This document shows positions 1-7,516 of a DNA stretch of 64,000 nt, piece by piece. How positions within the stretch are numbered: the stretch's first letter is position 1; the number at the start of each line of letters is the position of its first letter. Origin of the DNA: Noviherbaspirillum sedimenti (GTDB lineage: Bacteria; Pseudomonadota; Gammaproteobacteria; Burkholderiales; Burkholderiaceae_D). The translations under genes were made by a program, and so were the position numbers. Location of the stretch: contig NZ_QYUQ01000002.1 of the NCBI RefSeq assembly GCF_003590835.1, forward strand, positions 1,302,001 through 1,366,000, read 5' to 3'. Below the pieces are notes generated by a model. It searched no databases, was not told the origin of the DNA, and was given only the letters and a program-made list of their open reading frames with translations.

Positions 1-1981
1 TCAGCGGCAGGTAGTCGCCGCGCACCTTGATGACCCGACCGCTGCCGCTGATTTCCTTGATGTCGAGCGCGCGCGGCTGCAGCGATTCAACCACATACGC
101 CAGCGGCAGGATATAAATTTCCGGACCGACCTTGATCGACATGCCGTCCAGGATCGCCAGGGTCAGTGGCAGCGAGATCGAAATGGTGGTGCCGAAGCCG
201 CGCAGCGAACGTATCTCGACCAGGCCGCCCATCGCTTCGATGTTGCGCTTGACCACGTCCATGCCGACGCCGCGGCCGGAAACATCGGTGACCGTTTCGG
301 CGGTGGAAAAACCGGGCGCGAAGATCATTTGCCAGACTTCCGCGTCCGGCATCGCATCCGACACCGGCAGCCCCTGCTGGCGCGCCTTGTCCAGAATCCT
401 GCTGCGGTTCAGCCCGCCGCCGTCATCGGAGACTTCGATGATGATGTTGCCACCCTGGTGCGCGGCCGACAGCGACAGCCGCCCGGTCTCGCTTTTTCCC
501 GCGGCGGCGCGCACCTCCGGCATCTCGATGCCGTGGTCGATGCTGTTCCTGACCAGGTGGGTCAAGGGGTCGACGATGCGTTCGATCAAGCCCTTGTCCA
601 GTTCGGTCGCCGCGCCATGGGTGACGAACTCGACCTTCTTGCCCAGTTTGCCGGCCAGATCGCGCACCATGCGCGGAAAACGCGAAAACACGTAATCCAT
701 CGGCATCATACGGATCGACATCACCGCCTCCTGCAGGTCGCGCGTATTGCGGGTCAGCTGGCTGACGCTATTCAACAGGCGCTCGTGCAGCATCGGATCG
801 AGCGAGTCGACCCGCTGTTCGATCATCGCCTGCGTGATCACCAGTTCGCCGACCAGGTTGATCAGCTGATCGACCTTTTCGATACCGACCCGGATCGAGG
901 TGGAGGCTTCATTGTGCGCGACAGCCGGCTTGTCGGCATCGCGCCTGGGCGCCGGCTTCCTGGCGGCAGCAGTGGTGGCATGCTCGGCGACCGGGTCGGC
1001 CTCGACGGCGGCCTTATCCGGCGCATCGCCGTGCTTGCTGGCCCCGGCGGCGGCCGGCTGCGTCCCGCCGTTCGGCACAAACGGCGCGAAGAACCCGTAA
1101 CCCTGGGCGTTTTCCTGCTCAGTCTGTCCAATCGAGGTTTGCAGCGGTTCAAAAAATCCGTAACCCTGCGCATTCTCCGCTTCCTTCTGCGCGATGGCCG
1201 ACTGCAAGGGCTCAAAAAAACCGTAACCCTGCGCATCCTCTGCGCTCCGCGCAGGCGCCGGCAGCGGCTCGAAAACGCCATAGCGCTGCGCGTCCTCGAC
1301 GCTCGCCGCAGCTTCCGTGGTGATTTTCAGCTCGGACGGCTCCATGATGAACGAACAGATCGCCACAATGGATTCGGCGCTGTCCTCGGTATCCAGTACG
1401 AATACGCCACGACCGTCCGGCAGCCGCGACTCGCTGATTGTGCCGAGCAGGCCGAGTTCGCCGGCCAGCGCCTTGATGTCACGCTCGGGCAACGCCGGTA
1501 ATTCGATGCGGTAGCAATGCCTGCCTGCCGCCGCCGCGGGAGCCGCATTCAGGGGCGCGACGGCACCCGGCGGCGCCGGCACTCTGGCGCTGCCCTGCTG
1601 CGCCAGCGACTGCAGGGTGGCGCGCATGGCGACGACCTGCTCCTGATCCACCGCGGCGCCATGGCGGTGGCCATCGAGCTGCATCTTGAGGATATCCTTG
1701 GCAGCCAGGAAGGCATCGACGTGCTCGCCGGTCAGGGCCATTTCGCCCTTGCGAATGCGGTCGAGCAGGGTTTCCAGGACATGCGTGACTTCGGTCAGGT
1801 CGGTGATGCCGAAAGTGCCGGCGCCGCCCTTGATCGAATGGGCGGCGCGAAAAATCGCGTTCAGGTCTTCCGGCTCGGGCTGGGCGACGTCGATGGCCAG
1901 GAGCAGCCTTTCCATTTCCGCCAGGAGTTCTTCAGTTTCTTCGAAGAACACCTGAAAGAACTGGCTCATATCAACAGTCAT
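1..1981 (-). CDS. cheA: Chemotaxis histidine kinase CheA (3' end beyond window)
   Basis: CheA autophosphorylates on a histidine and passes phosphate to CheY, linking chemoreceptors to the flagellar switch. Visible domains: an N-terminal HPt domain with the phospho-accepting His at about residue 48 (AAHSIKGG), a linker with repeats (about 232-300), the dimerisation helix (VDQLINLVGELV), the HATPase with N box (LVRNSIDHGIE) and G boxes (DDGGGL, GRGVGMD), and the start of the CheW-like regulatory domain. The start is the ATG at 1979-1981, preceded by GGAG; a second ATG four codons on is possible. It is the last visible gene of the motA-motB-cheZ-like-cheY-cheA series. The C-terminus is cut off by the window edge. 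Confidence 0.96.
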   Translation of the reverse strand, partial: MTVDMSQFFQVFFEETEELLAEMERLLLAIDVAQPEPEDLNAIFRAAHSIKGGAGTFGITDLTEVTHVLETLLDRIRKGEMALTGEHVDAFLAAKDILKMQLDGHRHGAAVDQEQVVAMRATLQSLAQQGSARVPAPPGAVAPLNAAPAAAAGRHCYRIELPALPERDIKALAGELGLLGTISESRLPDGRGVFVLDTEDSAESIVAICSFIMEPSELKITTEAAASVEDAQRYGVFEPLPAPARSAEDAQGYGFFEPLQSAIAQKEAENAQGYGFFEPLQTSIGQTEQENAQGYGFFAPFVPNGGTQPAAAGASKHGDAPDKAAVEADPVAEHATTAAARKPAPRRDADKPAVAHNEASTSIRVGIEKVDQLINLVGELVITQAMIEQRVDSLDPMLHERLLNSVSQLTRNTRDLQEAVMSIRMMPMDYVFSRFPRMVRDLAGKLGKKVEFVTHGAATELDKGLIERIVDPLTHLVRNSIDHGIEMPEVRAAAGKSETGRLSLSAAHQGGNIIIEVSDDGGGLNRSRILDKARQQGLPVSDAMPDAEVWQMIFAPGFSTAETVTDVSGRGVGMDVVKRNIEAMGGLVEIRSLRGFGTTISISLPLTLAILDGMSIKVGPEIYILPLAYVVESLQPRALDIKEISGSGRVIKVRGDYLPL
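1085..1300 (-). repeat. Four tandem GYGFFEPL-type repeats in the CheA linker
   Basis: On the coding strand four copies of (E)xAQGYGFFEPL occur with periods of 19, 21 and 21 residues. In DNA the shared core ccgtaaccctg begins at 1095, 1158 and 1221, exactly 63 bp apart, with a diverged copy at 1278. The outermost copies have changed (RYGVFEPL and GYGFFAPF). The repeats lie between the HPt and dimerisation domains, where the CheY-binding P2 domain or a flexible linker would be. Their function is unknown. Confidence 0.85.
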
Positions 1982-2046
1982 TGTCAGACTCCATAATCAC
2001 TTGCACTATTGCCGCCACTTTGCGCCGTCACCGTGTGCGTTGCGGC

Positions 2047-2412
2047 TCAGCCGATGACTTTCTTGACCACCTCGGTCAGGCGCTGCGGATCGAATGGCTT
2101 GACCAGCCAGCCGTTGGCGCCCGCCGCGCGGCCCTTCTGTTTCATTTCATCGCTGGCTTCGGTGGTCAGCATCAGGATCGGCACGGCCTGATATGTCGGC
2201 AGCGCCCGCAGGGAACGGATCAGGGTCAGGCCGTCCATGCGCGGCATGTTCTGGTCCGTCAGAACCAGGTCGAAAGTCTCCGTCCTGGCCTTTTCCAGGC
2301 CATCTTGCCCGTCAACGGCTTCGGTCACCTTGTAGCCGGCGGCCTTCAGGCTGAACACCACCATTTGCCTCAGCGATCCCGAATCGTCCACTGCAAGTAT
2401 CGTTTTTGCCAT
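2047..2412 (-). CDS. cheY: Chemotaxis response regulator CheY
   Basis: A single REC-domain protein of 121 residues, the usual CheY length. It is phosphorylated by CheA and binds the flagellar motor switch. Key residues are visible: acidic pair D9/D10, phospho-acceptor D53 (LTDQNMP), switch threonine T83 (MLTTE) and K105 (LVKPF). The start was set at the ATG at 2410-2412, which has AGGAG seven bases upstream and gives the family N-terminus MAKTILAVDDS; the longer open frame adds 19 residues of no family character. It lies between the cheZ-like gene and cheA on the same strand. Confidence 0.96.
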   Translation of the reverse strand: MAKTILAVDDSGSLRQMVVFSLKAAGYKVTEAVDGQDGLEKARTETFDLVLTDQNMPRMDGLTLIRSLRALPTYQAVPILMLTTEASDEMKQKGRAAGANGWLVKPFDPQRLTEVVKKVIG

Positions 2413-2475
2413 CTTTACTCCTGCTCTAGTCATTCCCGGGCATGCGCCCGACGCTTCCTGTGTATACATCCGTAC

Positions 2476-3024
2476 TCAAAACAATTCGATGTCGCCGCTT
2501 TCCATATGCGTCTGGTGCACCGGCTTCCACAAAATGTTTTCCAGCTTATGCGCCTGGTTCTCCACCAGCACATTAATGTTGTGCAGCACTTCCGCGAGAT
2601 CTTCCGCGGAAGCCTCCGCCAGCAGGCCGGCGCTGCCGCCTTCCAGCACATCCAGCACTTCGCGCAAGCCAATCACCCGCCGCACGTTGCGGCCGATCAG
2701 TTGCGTGGTCATGTCCTGGAACTGCAAGCCGGTGACAGCCGCATTCACGTGCCTGCCGATGTCTCCCTGCAAGGATCTCAGCCGTTCGGCGCAGTCCTCC
2801 GCCGGCTGGCCGCCCGCCAATAGCGCCTCGGCCATTTCCTGCTGCGCGCGCACCGCTTCATGGATTGCCATGAAGCTGGCAGTCAGCTTCTCGATCGCCT
2901 CGCCGAGAAGGAAGGTGGTTTGCATCAAATCGGTCTCGACCTCGGTGAGATGCTGGGTGCCATGTTCGGCAACCACCGCCAGCAGACGCTTGACCTGCGG
3001 GCCCAATAATTTTTTTCTTGTCAT
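2476..3024 (-). CDS. Small CheZ-like chemotaxis protein
   Basis: 182 residues, predicted mostly helical. The segment QFQDMTTQLIGR (residues 101-112) resembles the catalytic helix of CheZ (QDFQDLTGQ): an Asp at 104 and a Gln at 108 are four apart, as in the CheY-P phosphatase site. The C-terminus is acidic and ends in Phe (GDIELF), as in the CheY-binding tail of CheZ. It is shorter than E. coli CheZ (214). Its position between motB and cheY on the same strand supports a chemotaxis role. Phosphatase activity is inferred from the motif and was not shown by alignment. Confidence 0.7.
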   Translation of the reverse strand: MTRKKLLGPQVKRLLAVVAEHGTQHLTEVETDLMQTTFLLGEAIEKLTASFMAIHEAVRAQQEMAEALLAGGQPAEDCAERLRSLQGDIGRHVNAAVTGLQFQDMTTQLIGRNVRRVIGLREVLDVLEGGSAGLLAEASAEDLAEVLHNINVLVENQAHKLENILWKPVHQTHMESGDIELF

Positions 3025-3087
3025 GAAAATACCTTATCACCGGCACCTTCAAATGTACAGGTGGAAAGCCAACCACCTCCCCGCCGC

Positions 3088-4026
3088 TTAGTCCGCCGAC
3101 GCATCAGCATCTTCCTTCTGCCCCTGGCCTGCCGCCCCCTCAGCGCCCGACACCTGCACCGCACCGCTTTCCTGCGACGCCGCCAGTTCCGCTTTCTTGT
3201 TCATGACGACGATGCTGATGCGGCGGTTGCTGGGGCTGGTCGGGTTTTCCTTGTCAAACAACAGCACCGATGACAAGCCCACCACGCGCAATACCTTGGT
3301 CTCATCCATGCCGCCGGCAATCAGTTCGCGGCGCGAAGCATTGGCGCGGTCGGCCGACAATTCCCAGTTGCTGTAGCCCTTTTCCCCCTTTGAATAAGGC
3401 GTGGCATCGGTGTGGCCGGACAGGCTGACCTTGTTCGGCACTTCGTTCAGTGCCATGCCGATCTCGTGCAGGATGTCCCTGGTATAGGGTTGCAGCTCCG
3501 CCTTGGCCAGCGCGAACATCGGCCGGTTCTGTTCGTCGACGATCTGGATACGCAAGCCTTCGGAGGTAATATCCAGCAGCAGTTGGTTCTTGTATTGGCG
3601 CAGGACCGGATTGCTGGCGATGACTTCCTCGATTTTCTTTTTCAGCGACCTGAGCCGCTCGCCCTCGACCTTTTCCAGCAACTCGGTCGCCGCCTTGATG
3701 TTATAGGTCTTTTTTTCGCCCGGGGCATCGTTGGCCTTGACCTGTCCATCCTTGCGCGTCAGATCCTTGCCGCCGCCCTGGATGACGTGCGAACTGTCGC
3801 CGCTGCCGGAGCCGCCGCCCATGGCCACCCGCAGCGGCGTCTGGAAGTAGTTGGCGATCCCCTGCAGGTCGCCCTTCGAGGTCGAGCCAAGCAGCCACAT
3901 CAGCAGGAAGAACGCCATCATGGCAGTGACGAAGTCGGCGTAGGCGATCTTCCAGGCGCCGCCATGGTGGCCGCCACCGGATTTCTTGATCCGCTTGACT
4001 ATGATTGGGCGTGCTTCATCCGCCAT
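3088..4026 (-). CDS. motB: Flagellar stator protein MotB
   Basis: 312 residues. MotB anchors the stator to peptidoglycan and carries the proton-binding aspartate. The sequence shows a basic, His/Gly-rich N-terminus, one membrane segment (about 31-48) with the conserved D31 (YADFVTAMMAFF), a plug/linker region and an OmpA-like peptidoglycan-binding domain (SGHTDATPY, LSADRANASRRELI). The Ala/Gln/Glu-rich C-terminal tail is variable. It follows motA by 30 bp, so the two are surely co-transcribed. Confidence 0.97.
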   Translation of the reverse strand: MADEARPIIVKRIKKSGGGHHGGAWKIAYADFVTAMMAFFLLMWLLGSTSKGDLQGIANYFQTPLRVAMGGGSGSGDSSHVIQGGGKDLTRKDGQVKANDAPGEKKTYNIKAATELLEKVEGERLRSLKKKIEEVIASNPVLRQYKNQLLLDITSEGLRIQIVDEQNRPMFALAKAELQPYTRDILHEIGMALNEVPNKVSLSGHTDATPYSKGEKGYSNWELSADRANASRRELIAGGMDETKVLRVVGLSSVLLFDKENPTSPSNRRISIVVMNKKAELAASQESGAVQVSGAEGAAGQGQKEDADASAD

Positions 4027-4056
4027 ATCGATCCCGCTGCTCCTGCTGCATGCCTG

Positions 4057-4917
4057 TTATTTTGATTTGGAAGCCTTGATGTGTTCTTCCAGCTCGCTGA
4101 AGGATGGCCGTTCAGTGGAGAACAGCACCTTCCTGCCGAATTCCACCGCCAACGCCGGCGCATAGCCATTCAGACTGGCCAACAGAGTCACTTTCACGCA
4201 CTGGTACATCTTGGTGGATTCATGCAGCTTCTGCTCCAGCAAGCTGGCCAGCGGCCCGATGAAACCATAGGCCAGCAGGATGCCGAGGAAGGTGCCGACC
4301 AGGGCGCGAGCGATCAGGATACCCAGCTCGGCCGGCGGCAAGCCCACGGATTCCATGGTGTGCACCACCCCCATCACGCATGCCACGATACCCAGCGCAG
4401 GCAAGGCATCGCCCAGCTTGGCGATGCAATGCGCCGGCACTTCACCCTCGGCATGGTGCGTTTCGATTTCATTGTCCATCAGGTTTTCGATCTGGAATGC
4501 ATCCATGTTCCCCGATACCATCAGGCGCAGGTAATCGGACATGAACTCGACAATGTGGTGATCGACCAGGACGCCAGGATACTTGCTGAAAATCGGACTT
4601 TCCCCGGGATTTTCGATATCGCCCTCGATCGACATCAGGCCTTCCTTGCGCACCTTGCTCAATATCTCGAACAGCAAGGTCATCAGTTCCATGTACAGCG
4701 CCTTGGAATAGCGCGACCCCTTGAACAGGCTGGGCAGCGCCGCCAGGGTAGCCTTGATGGACTTGGCGTTGTTGCCGACCACAAAAGAGCCGATAGCCGC
4801 ACCACCGATCATCAGCAACTCGATCGGCTGGAACAATGCGGCCAGGTGCCCGCCGGCCAGCATGAAGCCGCCGAAGACCGACAGAATGACGACCACATAT
4901 CCAATAATGACTAGCAA
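4057..4917 (-). CDS. motA: Flagellar stator protein MotA (TTG start)
   Basis: 286 residues; the four-helix membrane subunit of the proton-driven stator. The cytoplasmic loop has the charged residues that contact FliG, at R90 and E98 (RKEGLMSIEG), matching E. coli numbering. The family N-terminus MLVIIGYVVV is obtained only with a TTG start at 4915-4917; no in-frame ATG lies near. GGAG sits about nine bases upstream of this TTG. The leader holds an intrinsic-terminator-like hairpin only 14-24 bases before the start codon (separate entry), which together with the weak start codon suggests tight limits on expression. Confidence 0.95.
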   Translation of the reverse strand: MLVIIGYVVVILSVFGGFMLAGGHLAALFQPIELLMIGGAAIGSFVVGNNAKSIKATLAALPSLFKGSRYSKALYMELMTLLFEILSKVRKEGLMSIEGDIENPGESPIFSKYPGVLVDHHIVEFMSDYLRLMVSGNMDAFQIENLMDNEIETHHAEGEVPAHCIAKLGDALPALGIVACVMGVVHTMESVGLPPAELGILIARALVGTFLGILLAYGFIGPLASLLEQKLHESTKMYQCVKVTLLASLNGYAPALAVEFGRKVLFSTERPSFSELEEHIKASKSK

Positions 4918-4930
4918 GCGCGCTACTCCG

Positions 4931-4957
4931 GTCTAAAAAAATGGGCCCGTGGCCCAT
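4931..4957 (-). terminator. Terminator-like hairpin in the motA leader
   Basis: On the minus strand ATGGGCC-ACG-GGCCCAT (4957 to 4941) is followed at once by six T residues, the form of a Rho-independent terminator. It ends about 14 bases before the motA ribosome-binding site. It may end transcripts from the flhDC/methyltransferase genes upstream, or act as an attenuator for motA. The motA promoter must either overlap it or be read through it. Confidence 0.75.
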
Positions 4958-5131
4958 GCTCTGCCCATGTGCAGCCAGAATAACAATGGAGCGGACGAGG
5001 TAAACGGAAGAACAGAGCCTGAAATTCCACCTTCAATTGCCATATGGCGCAAGCCCTGAAAATATCAAAAAGCCTACAGGAGAAAATGTACCACAGGAAA
5101 CACCGTAATTGCGTGTCATTCTTGTCGGTAA

Positions 5132-5962
5132 TTATGGGCCTGCGTCATTCCCGCACAAGGAAAATGGCACCGCCTGCGCTTGCATGCGCCAGCCATACAG
5201 GACAGGCGCATTGCGGCGTGGCGCCACGACGAGATCCGCCGCACGGCCCGGGATAGCAAATTCATGGCTTAGCAACAGTGTGCCGGGGCGCATTTCGCTG
5301 TGGGCTTTTTCCCACAAAGCCGGCATGGCGGCTGGCGACAGATAGGCAAACACCACATCGTAATCGGCAAAATCCAGATCCAGGTAATCGCCACGCATGA
5401 AGCGTGCACGGCTGTGCTGCAAGCGCGCACGCAGCCTGCTGACCAGCCATGGCAGCGGCGCCAGTTCAATGCCGGCAATGAGGCTGTCCGGGCGCATCGC
5501 GGCCAGATGCAGCACCAGCCCGCCGAAACCGCTGCCGATGTCGATGCAGCGCAGCGGCCGGTGCGGCGGCAACAAGCCGGCCACGGCCTGCCACACTGCC
5601 TTGGTCGAGGGGTAATACGGCACCTGGGTGCGAAAGCTGCTCCAGTACAGCAGCAGCAAGAGGATGAATAATCCAAGGAACAGCAACGGCGGCAGCTGCA
5701 GGCCATGCATGGCGACCAGGGCCGGCGCAAACAACAGCTGGATCGGCAGCCACCAGGGCGCCAGCCGGCGCCAGGCCGACAACATGGCCGCCAGAGCGCC
5801 TTGAATCAGGGCAGCGCCCAGGAGATGGGGGGGGGCGATGCCGCGCAATTCAAGCGCAGCGAGGATGGCGATGGCAGCAAAAAAGGCCACGCACTGATGC
5901 AGCAGCGCATGCAATGCCGGCGCCCGCCAGAACTGCCGCACCCTGGCGGATGCAGCACTCAT
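5132..5962 (-). CDS. Membrane-anchored SAM-dependent methyltransferase-like protein
   Basis: 276 residues from the ATG at 5960-5962. The N-terminal third has about four hydrophobic segments (FFAAIAILAAL, LLGAALIQGALAAML, WLPIQLLFAPALVAM, FLGLFILLLLLYW), followed by a Rossmann methyltransferase domain with a glycine-rich SAM site (CIDIGSGFGGLVLHLA), an acidic residue ending the next strand (AGIELAP) and a GDYLDLDF segment. The substrate is not evident. It lies between flhC and motA on the same strand, 55 bp after flhC, so co-transcription with the flagellar master regulator is likely. A role in modifying a flagellar or membrane component is only a guess from context. Confidence 0.75.
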   Translation of the reverse strand: MSAASARVRQFWRAPALHALLHQCVAFFAAIAILAALELRGIAPPHLLGAALIQGALAAMLSAWRRLAPWWLPIQLLFAPALVAMHGLQLPPLLFLGLFILLLLLYWSSFRTQVPYYPSTKAVWQAVAGLLPPHRPLRCIDIGSGFGGLVLHLAAMRPDSLIAGIELAPLPWLVSRLRARLQHSRARFMRGDYLDLDFADYDVVFAYLSPAAMPALWEKAHSEMRPGTLLLSHEFAIPGRAADLVVAPRRNAPVLYGWRMQAQAVPFSLCGNDAGP

Positions 5963-6017
5963 GCCACCAGGCCGCCCTGGCCAGATGATGCCGATGCAGA
6001 TCCTGCCAAATCGAAAT

Positions 6018-6572
6018 TCAAGCCGCAGCCGCCAGCAGCGCCGTGGCGTTTTTCGCTTTCTTGGTCTTGCCGGCGCGCGAAGGCATGTGGCACAGGCCGC
6101 ACACATAATGATCATGCAAATCCAGCTGGTGCACCACGAAATGACCGCCGCACTCGCCGCAGCAGGCGGTTTGCAGCATCTTGCTGTCAAAGAAACGCAC
6201 CAGCGTCCAGGCGCGGGTCAAGGACAACACCGGCTCGTCACCGCCCTGCGGGCCGATCTGCTCAAGGTACAGGCGGTAAGCCTTCATCACAGCCTCGATA
6301 CCGGAGATGCCGGCATGCTCGAGCAGGTAATTATGGATATTGATATACAGCGATGAATGGATGTTCGGCTGCCAGGTGATGAACCAGTCGGTTGAAAACG
6401 GCAGCATGCCCTTGGGCGGCGACACCCCTTTGAGCTCCTTGTACAGCTTCAGCAAGCGTTCGCGCGACAGCGAGGTTTCCGACTCAAGCAGTTGCAGGCG
6501 CGCACCGAGATTGATCAGGTCAATCGCCAGGCGGATTTCCTGCGCTTCCGTCACCACACTTTTCTTCGCCAT
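6018..6572 (-). CDS. flhC: Flagellar master regulator subunit FlhC
   Basis: 184 residues. FlhC joins FlhD in the FlhD4C2 activator that starts the flagellar hierarchy at sigma70-dependent promoters. The family core (EAQEIRLAIDLINLGARLQLLE) is present. The zinc-binding cysteines appear as ACCGECG and VCGLC, about 20 residues apart. The start ATG at 6570-6572 has GAGG upstream. It lies 55 bp downstream of flhD in the usual flhD-flhC order. Confidence 0.97.
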   Translation of the reverse strand: MAKKSVVTEAQEIRLAIDLINLGARLQLLESETSLSRERLLKLYKELKGVSPPKGMLPFSTDWFITWQPNIHSSLYINIHNYLLEHAGISGIEAVMKAYRLYLEQIGPQGGDEPVLSLTRAWTLVRFFDSKMLQTACCGECGGHFVVHQLDLHDHYVCGLCHMPSRAGKTKKAKNATALLAAAA

Positions 6573-6627
6573 TTCCAGACCTCGTGTAATCGTTTATTTT
6601 GAACGCAGCTTTATTATTGATGATCGA

Positions 6628-6945
6628 TCAAGCGATTTCTTCGACAGGCTGGCCGGCCATCAGAATGGCCGCATGCGAATGCGACAGGGCACGATCCTTG
6701 TTGTAATTGGTGAGCATGCCGAGGATAGCGCCGTCATCGAAACGAAAGCGTGCCAGCATCATGTTGGTGCCGGCCAGTTTCAGGATCTGCGCATTGTTCA
6801 AGCCTTCCAGCAGGTCGGCGATTTCGCGGCTGATGCCCAGGCGGAAGATCGCAGTCGCCTTGTCGGCACGAATCATTTGTTGCGCCAGCATCAGGTAGCT
6901 CAGATTGGCGTCGCGGATTTCAGCCATCATGTCGTTCGTATCCAT
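6628..6945 (-). CDS. flhD: Flagellar master regulator subunit FlhD
   Basis: 105 residues. FlhD is the partner of FlhC in the class I flagellar activator; FlhD is mainly the dimerisation and specificity subunit. The segment EIRDANLSYLMLAQQMIRADKA matches the family core only in part at each end but is characteristic in the middle. The start was set at the ATG at 6943-6945 because AGGAGGGGG lies four to five bases upstream; a longer frame from 6999 adds 18 residues with no family match. A long upstream region with structured repeats precedes it. Confidence 0.95.
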   Translation of the reverse strand: MDTNDMMAEIRDANLSYLMLAQQMIRADKATAIFRLGISREIADLLEGLNNAQILKLAGTNMMLARFRFDDGAILGMLTNYNKDRALSHSHAAILMAGQPVEEIA

Positions 6946-7453
6946 TTTTCCCCCTCCTTGGATGTTACCGGCACGCAATTTGTCGTGTCGGTAATGCATT
7001 CTTATCCACAGCTTTCTTTACAGAAATAAGCCAGAGTAGGTTTTTCTTGACGGAAACAAACGAATGCCACCCGTAGGCGTTTGTCTTACAAACGCCGGGC
7101 GGCACTTTGATCGCGCAAAACTGGGTTGCGCTGAGAGTGGCTCCAGGCTTGCTTTTGCGAGAGATCGGGGGGAATTCGACCGTCTCGCTTTGCGTGCCCT
7201 GCCAACCAGGAAAAGCTGAAAAATGACCGTTATTCTGGTGTTTTATTTCTCAAAAATATGTTCAAAAAGCGCCTCAAAATTCTCTCGAAACAGGTCTTAT
7301 GTCTCGTTTACGGCATACTTTTTGGAAACTTTAGGGTCTGATGCAAATATTTTTAAAAAGTTCAAAATATTTTTCATTACCCCGTATCTAGATTGATTAT
7401 CGGCAGGGTTTTGAGGAACTTTAGGGTTTGCCGGAAATTTTTTTTATTATTTT
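6946..7453 (-). promoter_or_regulatory. Long flhDC upstream region with hairpins and a 90-bp-spaced repeat
   Basis: About 510 bases without a gene. It holds (a) a strong hairpin at 7066-7103: GGCGTTTGT (7076-7084), loop CTT, ACAAACGCC (7088-7096), extended by GCCACCC/GGGCGGC outer arms with one mismatch and a 3-nt bulge; (b) a second, weaker hairpin GCGCAA/TTGCGC at 7113-7131; (c) a direct repeat of GGAAACTTTAGGGTCTG (7324-7340) as AGGAACTTTAGGGTTTG (7414-7430), 90 bp apart. The region from 7200 to 7453 is AT-rich. It is presumably the flhDC promoter and leader, where several regulators usually act; no specific site was recognised. Confidence 0.6.
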
Positions 7454-7484
7454 TTAAAAAAATAGCCTGCAAATGCAGGCTATT
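7454..7484 (-). terminator. Rho-independent terminator of the adenylate cyclase gene
   Basis: On the minus strand AATAGCCTGC-ATTT-GCAGGCTATT (7484 to 7461) is a perfect ten-base stem followed by a run of T. It lies 33 bases past the stop codon of the cyclase gene. Confidence 0.9.
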
Positions 7485-7516
7485 TTCATTTTGGCAATAA
7501 TTTACAGCTGGATGGC

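Noticed and set aside
1085..1300. CRISPR-like periodic repeat
   Set aside because: The 63-bp units lie inside the cheA frame, are protein-level repeats and have no spacer structure. No CRISPR array was seen anywhere in the window.
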